This document shows, in pieces, positions 45,081 through 55,643 of a DNA stretch of 64,000 bases; the stretch's first letter is position 1, and every line of letters begins with the position of its first letter. The notes under the pieces were generated by a model. That model was not told the origin of the DNA and ran no database searches. It saw nothing but the letters and a program-made list of their open reading frames with translations. This DNA comes from Leucocoprinus leucothites (taxonomy: Eukaryota; Basidiomycota; Agaricomycetes; Agaricales; Agaricaceae). Made by a program: the position numbers and the translations under genes. Where the stretch lies: positions 1,302,001-1,366,000 of the forward strand of contig JAACJO010000009.1 in assembly GCA_013368445.1 (NCBI GenBank), in the 5' to 3' direction.

Positions 45081-46060
45081 GTTGAAGTCCATTGATGCTG
45101 TCATGCACGTGCGCGTGCAAGCACTGGCATAGAAAATGAAGGAGAAGAATTGCCTCACAGTGCTCCCTTGCCTTCAGGACAATTGTTGGGGTCAAATGTT
45201 GGAATGGTTTTTCAAGAAATGCTGATAAAAGCATGGGTGTATTTTGTGATCTAATCATGCTTTGGGATCTGCGTCCGGCTCTTGGTTTTCTAGAATCTCT
45301 CGTCTCCATCGATCTGCTCGATCATTGAAGATCTCCGCTGCAGAGCCCACGGGACCGGTGAAAAGCGTAGAGGGGGTAGATTTGAACGCGGCGTATTCCT
45401 TTCGACCCGCCCATCCAACAAAGCCTGTACCCGGCCACAAATCATCTTGTCTGAATAATATCCGCTCTATGATGTCTCCCGCAAGATCTGAATAATAAAA
45501 AAGGAAGTTCCAAGTCCGTTCGTAGTACAAGATCGGGTTACCCCGATAGGAACTAACAATAACTTCAAAAACAGCCAAATTGGCGACAGCCGGCTCCTCG
45601 AGGAGGTCAGCGAGGGTAGGACCGGAGAGGTTGTATTCCAGTATAAGAGCTCGAAGGGAAATGGGGTTTGTTGAGAGGTAATCTCTGAGAGCACTGAAAT
45701 AATTGGTCATCGAGCCCACCGGCCAGGTTGGGCGAAGACCCTCCCCGACCGCAAGTACCGTAAGCTTTGGTGCTTTTAGTGTGCCAAGAAAACGAAAGTT
45801 ATCACGGTCTACAAAGAGGGAGAGAAACCGAAGATGGGGCAATGAGAGGGTAGTGTTGAAAGGGGAGTTGAAATGAGAATATCCGTCCAAGATACCGATT
45901 TGCAGCTGTACTAGTGCAGGTGTATTCTGAAGGATGGAAACAATAGGAGCCATGAATAGTCCCGTGAAGGAGAGGCTAGTGAGACGAGTGAAGTCATAGT
46001 GATTGATCATAGCGTGGGCGTGGGCCTCAAAAAATGGCCCCCAATGAAGACGGTTGAGCG
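45081..46060. repeat. Direct repeat, right copy (F-box gene 3' part and flank)
   Basis: Partner of 35403-36383, same orientation, about 9.7 kb away. The two copies bracket the whole left arm of the inverted duplication. Confidence 0.92.
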
Positions 46061-46652
46061 ATGGCAAGGCGCCTATCTTTGGCAGGATGTTTGTGGATGT
46101 CTCATGACAGTACGAGAAGTCAAGATAGGCACTTTGTAGGAGCGTCGCTTGGTCAAATGGAAGGTTTCGGAGGATAGTGGAAACTCCTCGAGGCACTAGT
46201 TTTTTCGTCCTATTATTGCCTCGCACTTCGAGAGTAAAATGTTTCCAGCAATGGATAGATCGAGAGAGAAGGTCGAGGACTTCCCCAAATGAAGCATTTC
46301 TGCCCGCCCTTCTAGGGTGATCAGCTTGAATATGTACCGAGAGGGGTACTTGCTTTGAACGGGTGATCCAACGATTAATGACGTTGGCGGGAGGTAACAA
46401 CTCGGATGACTCGGTCAAGTGGAGGTAGATGTTTGACCAGTATCTCGGAAAAGAGACAACAATGGAGTTCCAATAGCTGCACACTTGGCGGGTAGTTTCC
46501 CGAGCACGCAAAATGAGAGATGGTCGGTACGGTGGACACAGGATATGTTGGAGGAAGATGTCTCGAAGTACGTCCTCAGGAAGAACCTTAATCGAGGTCC
46601 TAAGTGGCGGGGTTAGCCGAATATGCGCATGCGTGGATTTCAGGAGATACAA
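45255..46652 (-). CDS. F-box-like protein with LRR-like C-terminus
   Basis: Agaricomycete F-box protein. An F-box-like motif lies near the N-terminus: IKVLPEDVLRDIFLQHILCP, followed by RETTRQVCSYWNSIVVSFPR and YWSNIYLHL, the usual 'V...W..i....p.LWs.i' pattern. The rest has irregular leucine-rich stretches (TRLTSLSFTGLFMAPIVSIL, LPHLRFLSLFVDR). Such proteins are expected to bind Skp1 and recruit substrates for ubiquitination; members are very numerous in mushrooms. The open frame starts at 46652 with TTG; no in-frame ATG precedes the F-box, so either a short upstream exon holds the start or the gene is slightly damaged. It ends EPDADPKA stop. Confidence 0.7.
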   Translation of the reverse strand: MYLLKSTHAHIRLTPPLRTSIKVLPEDVLRDIFLQHILCPPYRPSLILRARETTRQVCSYWNSIVVSFPRYWSNIYLHLTESSELLPPANVINRWITRSKQVPLSVHIQADHPRRAGRNASFGEVLDLLSRSIHCWKHFTLEVRGNNRTKKLVPRGVSTILRNLPFDQATLLQSAYLDFSYCHETSTNILPKIGALPSLNRLHWGPFFEAHAHAMINHYDFTRLTSLSFTGLFMAPIVSILQNTPALVQLQIGILDGYSHFNSPFNTTLSLPHLRFLSLFVDRDNFRFLGTLKAPKLTVLAVGEGLRPTWPVGSMTNYFSALRDYLSTNPISLRALILEYNLSGPTLADLLEEPAVANLAVFEVIVSSYRGNPILYYERTWNFLFYYSDLAGDIIERILFRQDDLWPGTGFVGWAGRKEYAAFKSTPSTLFTGPVGSAAEIFNDRADRWRREILENQEPDADPKA

Positions 46653-47115
46653 ACATAGTAGTCAGTATGAAGGTGACTGCTGTAGTGTGAGAAGCATGAC
46701 CAAGAGGCCTACGGCCACAGTCTTCGTGCACGTGGTCCCGCCCGAAATGACTCTCAAGAGGGTAGTAGACAGGGATCAAGCTCAGTGTAGAACTGGACCA
46801 CGAAAGTCGTAGTCAACGAATGTCTCAAATGAAAACTGAATCACTGAATTGCTAGATGATGAATGATGTCCAGTCCGGGGTATATTCATCAAACCAAAGG
46901 AAAAAGGAAAATACTGATACACAACCATTACGACGAAAATTACGAATACCAGCACGAAAAATGCCACTAAAACTTAGAGATAGTGAAAGACTAATCAAAA
47001 AAGAAACAAAAGTCAGAAAACTAATGACTCTGTCCACCGAGCAGAGATAAACAAAGGCAGCTAAGTAAGGAAAACAACTCTAAGAAACTAAACCTAAAAC
47101 AATAAACGTCTACAT
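46653..47115. other. Intergenic between F-box gene and kinase
   Basis: About 460 bases, AT-rich, with 5' sequence of the F-box gene on one side and the kinase 3' UTR on the other. No gene seen. Confidence 0.4.
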
Positions 47116-50100
47116 TCACTCCTCTTCATCCTCATCCTCCTCTTGAATTGCCTGTCTAAACGCAGGGCCAGATCGCGTAGCAGGAAGCTGCCTCCTACTC
47201 GTCCTCGTCTCATTTGCAGCCGATTCCTGCGGAATAGGCGACGCCCGCTCATTAAACGTCTTCTGTCTCGAGCCACCAGAGCTCGCCTGCCCCGAAGATG
47301 AGCTGTTGGAAGTAGATCTACTCGCTCGTTTATTCCTACGGTTTCCTCGCGGAGGTGGTGATAGAATTGGTGTGCTTTCGATAGAATTGTGGCTTAAGGA
47401 CGATGAAACTGATGTTGACGTTCCCATCTGACCGAGACCACCCGCAAACATAGGAAAATCTTCATCCTCATCGACCCAATCACTCTCATCCCCGAGACTC
47501 AGCGATTGTCGCCCAGAGAATACATCTCTGATTGTCGTAGGTTCGTTCGCTGGCAATACAGCCAAAACCTCAATAGGTAGATGCGCAGTACGTGTTTGCC
47601 AGCCGGGAGGCTCTAAGCCCCACGACTTCTTCCAGCTCGACCTCCCCATGGAGTTATTGGAGGCCATAGGGCTCAAGAAAAGTCCTGGTCGCTTCTGAAC
47701 GAACAATGAACCTCCACTAAGCATCTTGTCACGTGATCGATTCCTGGTCCTGAGCGGTGACGCTGTCCCCGTATTTTCACCTTCAGAGGGTTCATACCAC
47801 GACGTTGGGCGAGAAGATGGCGGAGAATGGATAGAAGACGCAGTCGAGTTCGAACGTCCATGGATACCTCGGTTCCCCGGAGGCTGTCTAACAACCCTCG
47901 TGGACGAACCGGACCCAGCCCTCCGATGATATTTTTGCATCGGTGAAGCAGTTCTAAAATGCGCCGAACTCGCTGAAGACTGTGAAGGCGATTTCCGATG
48001 TCGCTGTTGCATAGAGAAGCTATGAATAGACGAAGGTCTCGACGAAAATTCTCCTCGATCCGAATTCGGAGTGTGACTGCCGAATGAGCGCCGTGATGTA
48101 ACTTGGGGAGATTCAACTGGAACACCTGAAGACCGTCTCGAGTTAACACTGCTAGATCTCCGCGAAGACACAGATGGGCGATGCGCACGATGTGCATTTG
48201 TACTTGACCTCCCGTATTTTCCGCTAGAATTGCTTCCCCGACGTTTTGATGTGCCCGTCAGCGGCTGACTCAAAGGCCGGACATAGTTCCCCACATTATT
48301 TTGAGATCCAGCCGTCGATGTATCTTTTCGCTTGCCCTTCCTATCTTCGTTGAACCAATGTCGGAATGCGGTTAAGAGATTAGCGCGCGGTCGCATGATC
48401 GGTTTCTCTCGAACTGCTTCATGGATATTGGGAGCAGATTGTGACTGGATTTGACCACCAACGGTCACAGGAGTAACGGCGCTGGTATGGTGAAGGGCAT
48501 CCTTGGTGTCAGTCAGAACCCAGGGTGAGGCAGCAATGGGGTGCTGCTCGGTTGGTGGAGGCGTAACAGGAACAGGTGGGTAGTCCTTATCCTTGGAAGC
48601 CTTGAGGGGAGGTGACTTGGTCAATCTCGAGGATCCACCGCTCCCATGCGAGCTTCGAGGCTCATCCTTCGATTTGTCGCGGTCTTTCTCCTCCTTATCC
48701 TTGTCCTTGTCCTTCATGACCTCTCCAGATTTCTTGCGTACTAAACCAGCAGCTTCAAGAGCAGTCGTCGCACGCTGCATGATGCTAACACTTCCAGACC
48801 TGGTCTTCCGCTTGTCTTTCTCTTTATCTCGAAGACTTCCGGCAGGAGTAGACGGGTGAGAACGAGTGGACGAGAGTTCACCCGTTATGGTGGAGGAAGA
48901 TGGAGAAAGTAAAGGCGAGCGGGTATTGGGAGAGGCTGCCCGCGGAGGTGTATTCGGTCTGACTGTGGTCGGTGTAGCAGGAAGGAATGCGAGCTGGGGC
49001 GCAGATCTTGCCGAGGGAATATGGATATCGCAGTCTGCTTGCACGCCTTTGTTGGCCTTGCCTCGCTTCTTGGGTGTCTGCAGGTCCATGATAGGTCGTG
49101 GTGTCTCAAGACTTGTTGCAGTGGGAGGCTCAGACTCATCCATCGCCTTCCGCTCGGCCTTCTTCTTGAGCATCCACCAAACGGCTGAAGCGGAATCGCA
49201 GGCATTGCTCAAAACCGAATGCACGATTTGACCAGTGTCGAACCCCAAAGAGCTGAGCGTATTGAGGAGCTCGCGTTCAAAAGGTGTGGAAAAGATAATT
49301 GGGGCGCGTTGGGTCAATAAAGAAGCAAAGTCAAAGTCCCGGTTGAGTGGAGGAGGCAGGGGAGTTGAGACTTTTTCGCCTGTGTCGGATTGTTCGGAAA
49401 GAGTGGATGAGATGGACCGACGTTTGGTACGCGCTGGAGTACGAATGGGTAGTAGAGGTGCTTTGGCCCAAGGAGGAGGAGAAGAGGGAGGTTTAGATGT
49501 TCCGTCGGCATCTTCTTCTGGAACAGGAGCAGGTTGGTTCTCAGACACGGCTAATCTAGATGGGGGTTGAGAGCTTATTGAGACTTTGCCGATCGTAGAG
49601 TCGCTAGGGACACGATGTAGGCTGGCGTCGGGGCGGGATAGAAATGGATCATCCAAAGTTTCATCGGGGGTAGTAGGTGTCGATGCGTGAAGGTCGGAAT
49701 GAATAACAAAGGGGGAAGAGGAAGCTTGTGTTGACGCTTCAGATGATTGGTGGGACGTGGGATTGCCGGACGGAATGGCAGTTGGATACACGGCCAAGGA
49801 AGGAGATTCACCTTCGTAAGTCATCTTCCTGGCAGTAAACCAGGGGTGTGCCAAGATTTGGGGAATGGTAACACGCTTAGAAGTGTCCTTTTGTAAGATC
49901 TTTTGAATGAGATCTCGCGCCTCTGCAACCGTGTATTGAGATAGACTCCTCCGGAGTTTGCGGAAAGTACGTACCTAATGACAGCCAGATAGGATCCTCA
50001 AAATCTCCTTGTATAATCTTCGCACGCATCACGGCTTCGTCATCATCATCAAAAGGTAAGGTACCGGTAAGAAGGCAATGGAGGATGATGCCCAGAGACC

Positions 50101-50771
50101 AAATATCAACTTCTGGACCCTGGTACTTCTTGCGTTGCAACATCTCCGGAGACGCGTAACCTGTCGTCCCGCAGAATGTCTCCATAAATGCATTCCGATC
50201 ATATTCTCGGGTAAAACCAAAGTCACCAAGCTTTATCCGGCAGTGTTCATCTAGTAACACATTCTCCAACTTGAGATCGCGGTGAACGATACCCGACTCA
50301 TGAAGATATGCAACTGCTAAACAGAGCTGACCAAAGATGACGCGAGCTTCATCCTCAGAGAGGCGACTTTTTTCAACCAGATAATCAAACAATTCTCCTC
50401 CACAGCAAAGTTCGGTTACAATCCAGATTGAATCCTCCGTGGCAATGACCTCGTACATCTGGGCAATGTGTGGGTGATGGAGCTGGCGGTGATGGTGTAT
50501 TTCGCGGGTCAGATGGGCGGACATGGCTTTTGGAATCTGCTTGATAGCTACACGGGCGTTGGTGAGACGGTGTGTGCCCATGCGCACTTTGCCGTAAGCT
50601 CCTGCGTTTCCAAGTAAGTTCAAGCTATAGTCAAGCCTATGATTACTGCTTGCCTTCTCCAATGGCCTTCCCAAGAGTATAATTCCCCACAACGCGAACC
50701 TTCGACGAAGACAGCTCCCTCCCCAGTTCATTATAGGCATTAGCGAGTTGCGCCCTGTGGTTCTGGCTCAT
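47116..50771 (-). CDS. Ser/Thr protein kinase, CAMKL group, Kin4-like
   Basis: Starts MSQNHRAQLANAYNELGREL. Kinase domain: NYTLGKAIGEGAYGKVRMG (glycine loop, across an intron), VAIKQIPKAM (VAIK lysine), IVHRDLKLENVLLDEHCRIK (catalytic loop), LGDFGFTREYDRNAFMETFC (DFG), GTTGYASPEMLQRKKYQGPE, DIWSLGIILHCLLTGTLPFD followed by DDDEA. DFGFTRE and FDDDDEA recall yeast Kin4 of the spindle position checkpoint. Next comes a possible UBA-like segment (LLNTLSSLGFDTGQIVHSVL) about 180 residues after the kinase, then roughly 700 Ser/Pro-rich residues, a conserved-looking GLEPPGWQTRTAHLPIEVLA, and an acidic end EEDEDEEE stop. The first intron has a GC donor (GAAG/GCAAGC) and AG acceptor. Otherwise intact. 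The gene lies in the spacer between the inverted arms and is divergent from the reductase gene. Confidence 0.87.
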
Positions 50772-51157
50772 GGACCCAGACGTTCTGTGACCATGAGCAG
50801 AAGACATTGTGACATAAAGCAAGGCAGTAAGATAAGAAAAAGAAAGGAGGGTGTGTGGTTCGTTGACCTAATGGACAGAGAAGTAGGACGCTGGTAGAAA
50901 CGGCTGCCACCGTCTGACACGGTGATGAACAACTTGACTGATATCGTTGAAACCCAAACGACATGAGAGGTGGCGTGGGAAAAATAACCCTTTCCCAGCA
51001 ATTCAAATTCCGTCTCATCTGCTCCGTCTATTTCGCTGGCCCTGTCTGTCCCCGGTACCATATGTACTCAAAATGATTAATTGCATTTTTCAACTTGATA
51101 GAAAAGTATAAAAGTGCGACTGCAAGATGCCTCATAGTCCAACCGCAGCTTTTTTCT
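50772..51157. promoter_or_regulatory. Divergent promoter region, kinase / reductase, with TATA box
   Basis: 386 bases between opposite start codons. TATAAAA at 51107-51113 lies 45 bases before the reductase start. No other motif stands out. Confidence 0.5.
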
Positions 51158-54100
51158 ATGGCGACTTTTCCGTGTCCACAAGCACAGAACTCCTCGACTT
51201 TCACCCCACCTCCTCTTGATGGCTCTCTAACTCTACCCGAAATTTATGACCACCACCTGCACAAGAGTTCTAACCACCCTCTGTTCGTCTACGACAACGA
51301 TGCTGGCGTCCAAGCCATAACTTGGGGTCGAGTCGGTGTGGCCATTCATACCGCAGCTCGCCGCCTTAGCTCTCTCGTAACTCCACGAGAGACAGACGAG
51401 ACACCTGTCGTTGCGATTCTATCTGTCATCGGTTAGTGTTGTCCAACTATACGCCAAGAACATAAAACTCAATGATCAAAAAGATCAACTTTCATATTTC
51501 ACCTTGACAGCTGGGATCATGCGAGCCGGCTATCGCGCTTTTCCCATATCACCGCGTAATTCTGAGCGCGGCATCGCTAACCTATTGTTGAAGATGAAGG
51601 TCGAATACATCATCGTAAGCAAGGATGATGCGATGCAAAGGGTGGCCAACGGTGCATGCGAGCTGGTCCGACAGGAGCAGCAGTCCCTCGATGTCACTCT
51701 CTTGGACGCTCCGTCGTTCCAGGACCTGTTTTCAGATCCTTTGCGGAGTTTTGAGCCTTTGCCGCCCATGCAAAGGACGAACGTGGATAGCATCGCTTTG
51801 ATTCTACATTCTTCAGGTATATTTTGTTGCTGTGCATAACTATTTTTAAACTTACACCTTGGTGACCGACAGGATCAACGTCCTTTCCCAAACCTATTCC
51901 TCTCACTCACCGCAACCTAATACAATGGGGAACTCAGCCATGTCCGTGATATACGCTCCGCCTATGTCGCTGTCTACTGATATCCGTTTTCAAAGATTAT
52001 GGAGAAACAGATCTATGTGGTAGAATACTATCGAACCATTCTTTACCATTCTTCCGTGAGTTTCGCTGCCCATTCTATTTTGGCTATCTATAACCTTTTT
52101 ACAGATGCAATGGGCGTTGTTTCACTTACATGGGCTGTAAGTATACGGAATTTTTTTTTTAAAAAAAAACTCGTTCAACTGCTAAAGGTTCGTTAGACCA
52201 CGACGGGCGTCACGCTTTCCAACTTCGCACCAAGAGACCCTCCTACTGTCGTCACACCAGAGGGCCTATTCAAAAGTGCAGTAACATGCCAAAGTCGCTT
52301 GATCTTCTGCGTTCCAACGTTCTTAGAGGTGATCCTGATCAACCCGAGTCCGAGGAGTCCCAACTAACATGTTCTTCATTAATCAGGAATGGTCGCAAAG
52401 TCAAGAAAAAATTGTCGAGCTCCAGAAGTACGAAGCAATTGTGAGTATTCCTATCTTTTCAATTTGTTCTTTCCAGGAGTTAATTGTGATTCCAACCAGA
52501 TGTTTGGGGGTGCACCAATTCAGAAGGCTGTTGGCGATATGCTATCGAATCTTGGGGTAAAACTATATCCGTTCTATGGAGCGTAAGTTTTGATATAGCA
52601 GTTCCTGATGAATACCATTCTCACTTTTTACATACTTACCTAGAACCGAGCTTGGCGGCACTTCAAAGTTTCTTCCCAGTAAGTATGCATTTATCAGAGC
52701 ACTTGAAATGCGACTGAATTACTTATAGAGAATCCACCTCCTGAGGGATGGGAATACTTCAAGGTACGAGTGTATTTGGCCATTCAGTTCCTCTGGAGCC
52801 TAGTAACTGATCACTGATGTTGTAGATCTCTTCTCATTCTAACCCTGTGTTTGTGGAACATGACAAGGAAGCTGATGTCTATCAGTTGCTCATCAAGGTG
52901 ACTTTTATATCGACTCGGTTAACAAAGAGTATTGATTAATTAATTGCAATCACAGTCAACGGCTTCTCATACTCCCGCTGTAACGAATACAATGAGTGAG
53001 AATGTGAAAGCATACGACACAAACGACCTCGTCATCCGTCATCCAACAAATCCTACCCTGATGAAAATATTTGGCCGGTAAGTAAACGACCAAAATACAC
53101 CATCACCCTATTCTCAATTCCCTCTCTCGCCAGAGCCGACGATCAAATCATGCATTCCACTGGCGAAAAAGTAAGTAACGCGCACCCCCTAACCCTTTCC
53201 CTATCTAATACCATGACATCATCCGACAGACGAATCCCGTACCCATGGGTAAGTCATTCATCTACCCGAACGCCACAAAGGGTTGGAAAAAAATTTAACT
53301 TTAAACTTCCCGTTTGGCAGAAACCATCATCAATAGACATCCCATGATCCAGAGTTGTGTTATTTTTGGCAGAGGTCGGTTCCAAGCAGGGGTCCTTGTC
53401 GAGCCCAAACCTGAGTACGCGATCGACCCTAATGATCGAGAGAAGTTGGCTTCGTTCCGTAATGCCATTTGGTGCGTTTTGTTTCGTAACTCATTCTTGA
53501 GGGTGCTAATGGCCTCTACTCCTTAATGGTTGTAGGCCGAGTGTTGAGAGTGCAAATGACTTTGGACCATCGCACAGTCGGATTTTCAAGGAGGTACGAT
53601 TCACTGTTCCCGGGTTCGATGAGATATCGAACTGATCGTGATTCGTTCCCCCAGATCATCCTCGTTGCACATCCTTCCAAACCATTCCTTTATACTCCAA
53701 AGGGGACTCCACGACGTCAGGTTATCATCAACCAATATGAAGAAGAGATCGAACAGGGATACATTGATTTAGAAACAGCATCAGTGATTGACCTCGGTTC
53801 TCCCGATTCTTTCGGCTTGGAAGAGTGCCGTCTGTATGTCTTGCAGCTAGTCGAACAAATTATGGGTCGGGAGCTGCGAGAAGATGATGATTTCTTCCTC
53901 AGTGGTTGTGATAGGTCAGAGCGGGTTTCTTCTCCTGGACCATAAGACAATGAACAACTTGCTTACCCGATTGTACAGCTTGAAAGCCACTTGGATTCGT
54001 AACAACCTCCTCAACATCCTGCGCTCAATTAACATAGACACCGAAGCCATCCCGATCAATTTCATCTACCTTTACCCAACCATAAGCCGCCTTTCCCAAT

Positions 54101-55513
54101 ACCTCAGTGATGTCGCGAACGGCAATCAATCTGACCCTACACAAGAGACGATGCGAAGAATGAACGAGTTAGTAGAAAAGTACTCTGCTGACTTCAAGCA
54201 ACACGTCCCGATTCATGACAAAAGTCCGGGAAGAGAGATCGTATTATTGACAGGCAGTACAGGCGGCCTCGGCTCCTACGTTCTCGAATATCTCATCAAT
54301 GACGACGGAGTATCAAGAATATACTGCTTAAATCGTAAGGGCAAGAAGGGAAGTTTGGAGAGGCAAGAAATGGCCTTTAAGGATAGGGATATTGATATCA
54401 CGTTGCTTGGTTCTGAAAAGGTGGTCTTTGTTGAAGGAGATGCGTCTGAGACTTGTTTGGGATTGACAAGAGAGCTTTACGAGGAGATCCGGAGCAGTAT
54501 TACCAGTGTCCTTCACATTGGCAAGTCACGTTTATTTTGGTGCTGTACCAAATCTAACTCTCCTCCGTTCGTCACAGCTTGGCGTGTCGATTTCAACATC
54601 TCTATCTCTTCTACAGAGCCTCTACTCGCTGGCACAAGAGCTCTAACTGACCTTTGCCTTTCATCTCCACAAAAAGTGCCTCCTCGGTTGGTCTTCGCAA
54701 GTTCGATCGGAGTAGTACGAAGTAAGTGACTTACAAAATCCATCTGATAGTAAAGGCTCAGCTGGACAATCGCAGACTGGAAGGATGGAATGGCACCAGA
54801 AATCGCGCTACCGGATGCCACAGTAGCGGTCGGGTCTGGTTATCCAGAATCGAAATGGGTTGCAGAGCAGATCCTCGACCGTGCATCTCAGCAGACGTCC
54901 TTCAACCCCGTCATTGTCAGGATTGGGCAGCTCAGTGGCGGAAGGAACGGATTCTGGAATCCATATGAGTGGGTTCCGAGTGTTATACAAACTGCACACC
55001 CCTTACAGTGCCTTCCGGATACACCAGGCGTAAGTAGAATTTCATCTATCATCTTCAAGTTCGGATATTGACGGTTCATACATACAGGGCGTTTCCTGGA
55101 TTCCTGTGCACTTAGCAGCAAAGGCCTTCGCTGACATGCGCTCTTCGCCGACCTCCTTTCTGCACCTCGTCCATCCAAACCCAGCGACATGGTCAGATGT
55201 ATTCAAGCTTGTCTCAAGGTCTTTGGATGTTCCCCTGGTGCCCTACTCAAAATGGCTGGACGCTCTCGAGGAGTCAGCTCAGACTCCAAATCAAGTACCA
55301 CCTTCATCGTTGCAGCTGTTGGACTTTTATCGATCAGCGAACAAACCGCTATCTTCACAAGATGACGAAGCGTTTGGTTTCCCCAGGCTTTCAACCAAAC
55401 AAGCTGAGCTTGCTGTTCCGGCATTATCATCCCTGGACCAACTGGGTCTGGAAGACGTGACTTCTTGGTTATCTTATTGGGGGTCTACCGGTGTTCTTAC
55501 TTCAAGAGTTTAG
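51158..55513 (+). CDS. Adenylate-forming reductase (A-T-R, NRPS-like)
   Basis: Single-module enzyme: adenylation, thiolation and NAD(P)H-dependent thioester reductase domains, releasing an aldehyde or alcohol. Starts MATFPCPQAQNSSTFTPPPL. Adenylation: LILHSSG/STSFPKPIPLTHRNL, ETDLCGRILSNHSLPFFH, MFGGAPIQKAVGDMLSNLGV, FGRADDQIMHSTGEKTNPVP. Carrier: EQIMGRELREDDDFFLSGCD, completed over an intron to CDSLKATWIRNNLL, with the phosphopantetheine Ser in DSL. Reductase: EIVLLTGSTGGLGSYVLEYL, LVFASSIGV, GYPESKWVAEQILDRAS (Tyr/Lys pair), ending GVLTSRV stop. About 15 introns, all resolvable. Relatives in basidiomycetes act on aromatic acids or amino acids; the substrate here is unknown, and no other biosynthetic gene adjoins it. 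Converges with POLE, 130 bases between stops. Confidence 0.87.
52151..52169. repeat. T10A9 palindromic run inside a reductase intron
   Basis: Ten T followed by nine A within an intron of the reductase gene, likely a replication or sequencing slippage site. Confidence 0.8.
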
Positions 55514-55643
55514 GCACCAATTGTTTTTCTCTATATCATCGCGCTGTGTAGGGTACAAAATTGTAAGAGGGTATCTATACGTACATAATATTTAAGAGGA
55601 CGACGGTAAAATACAGTTATTTAAGAATGCATCATGACAGCGA

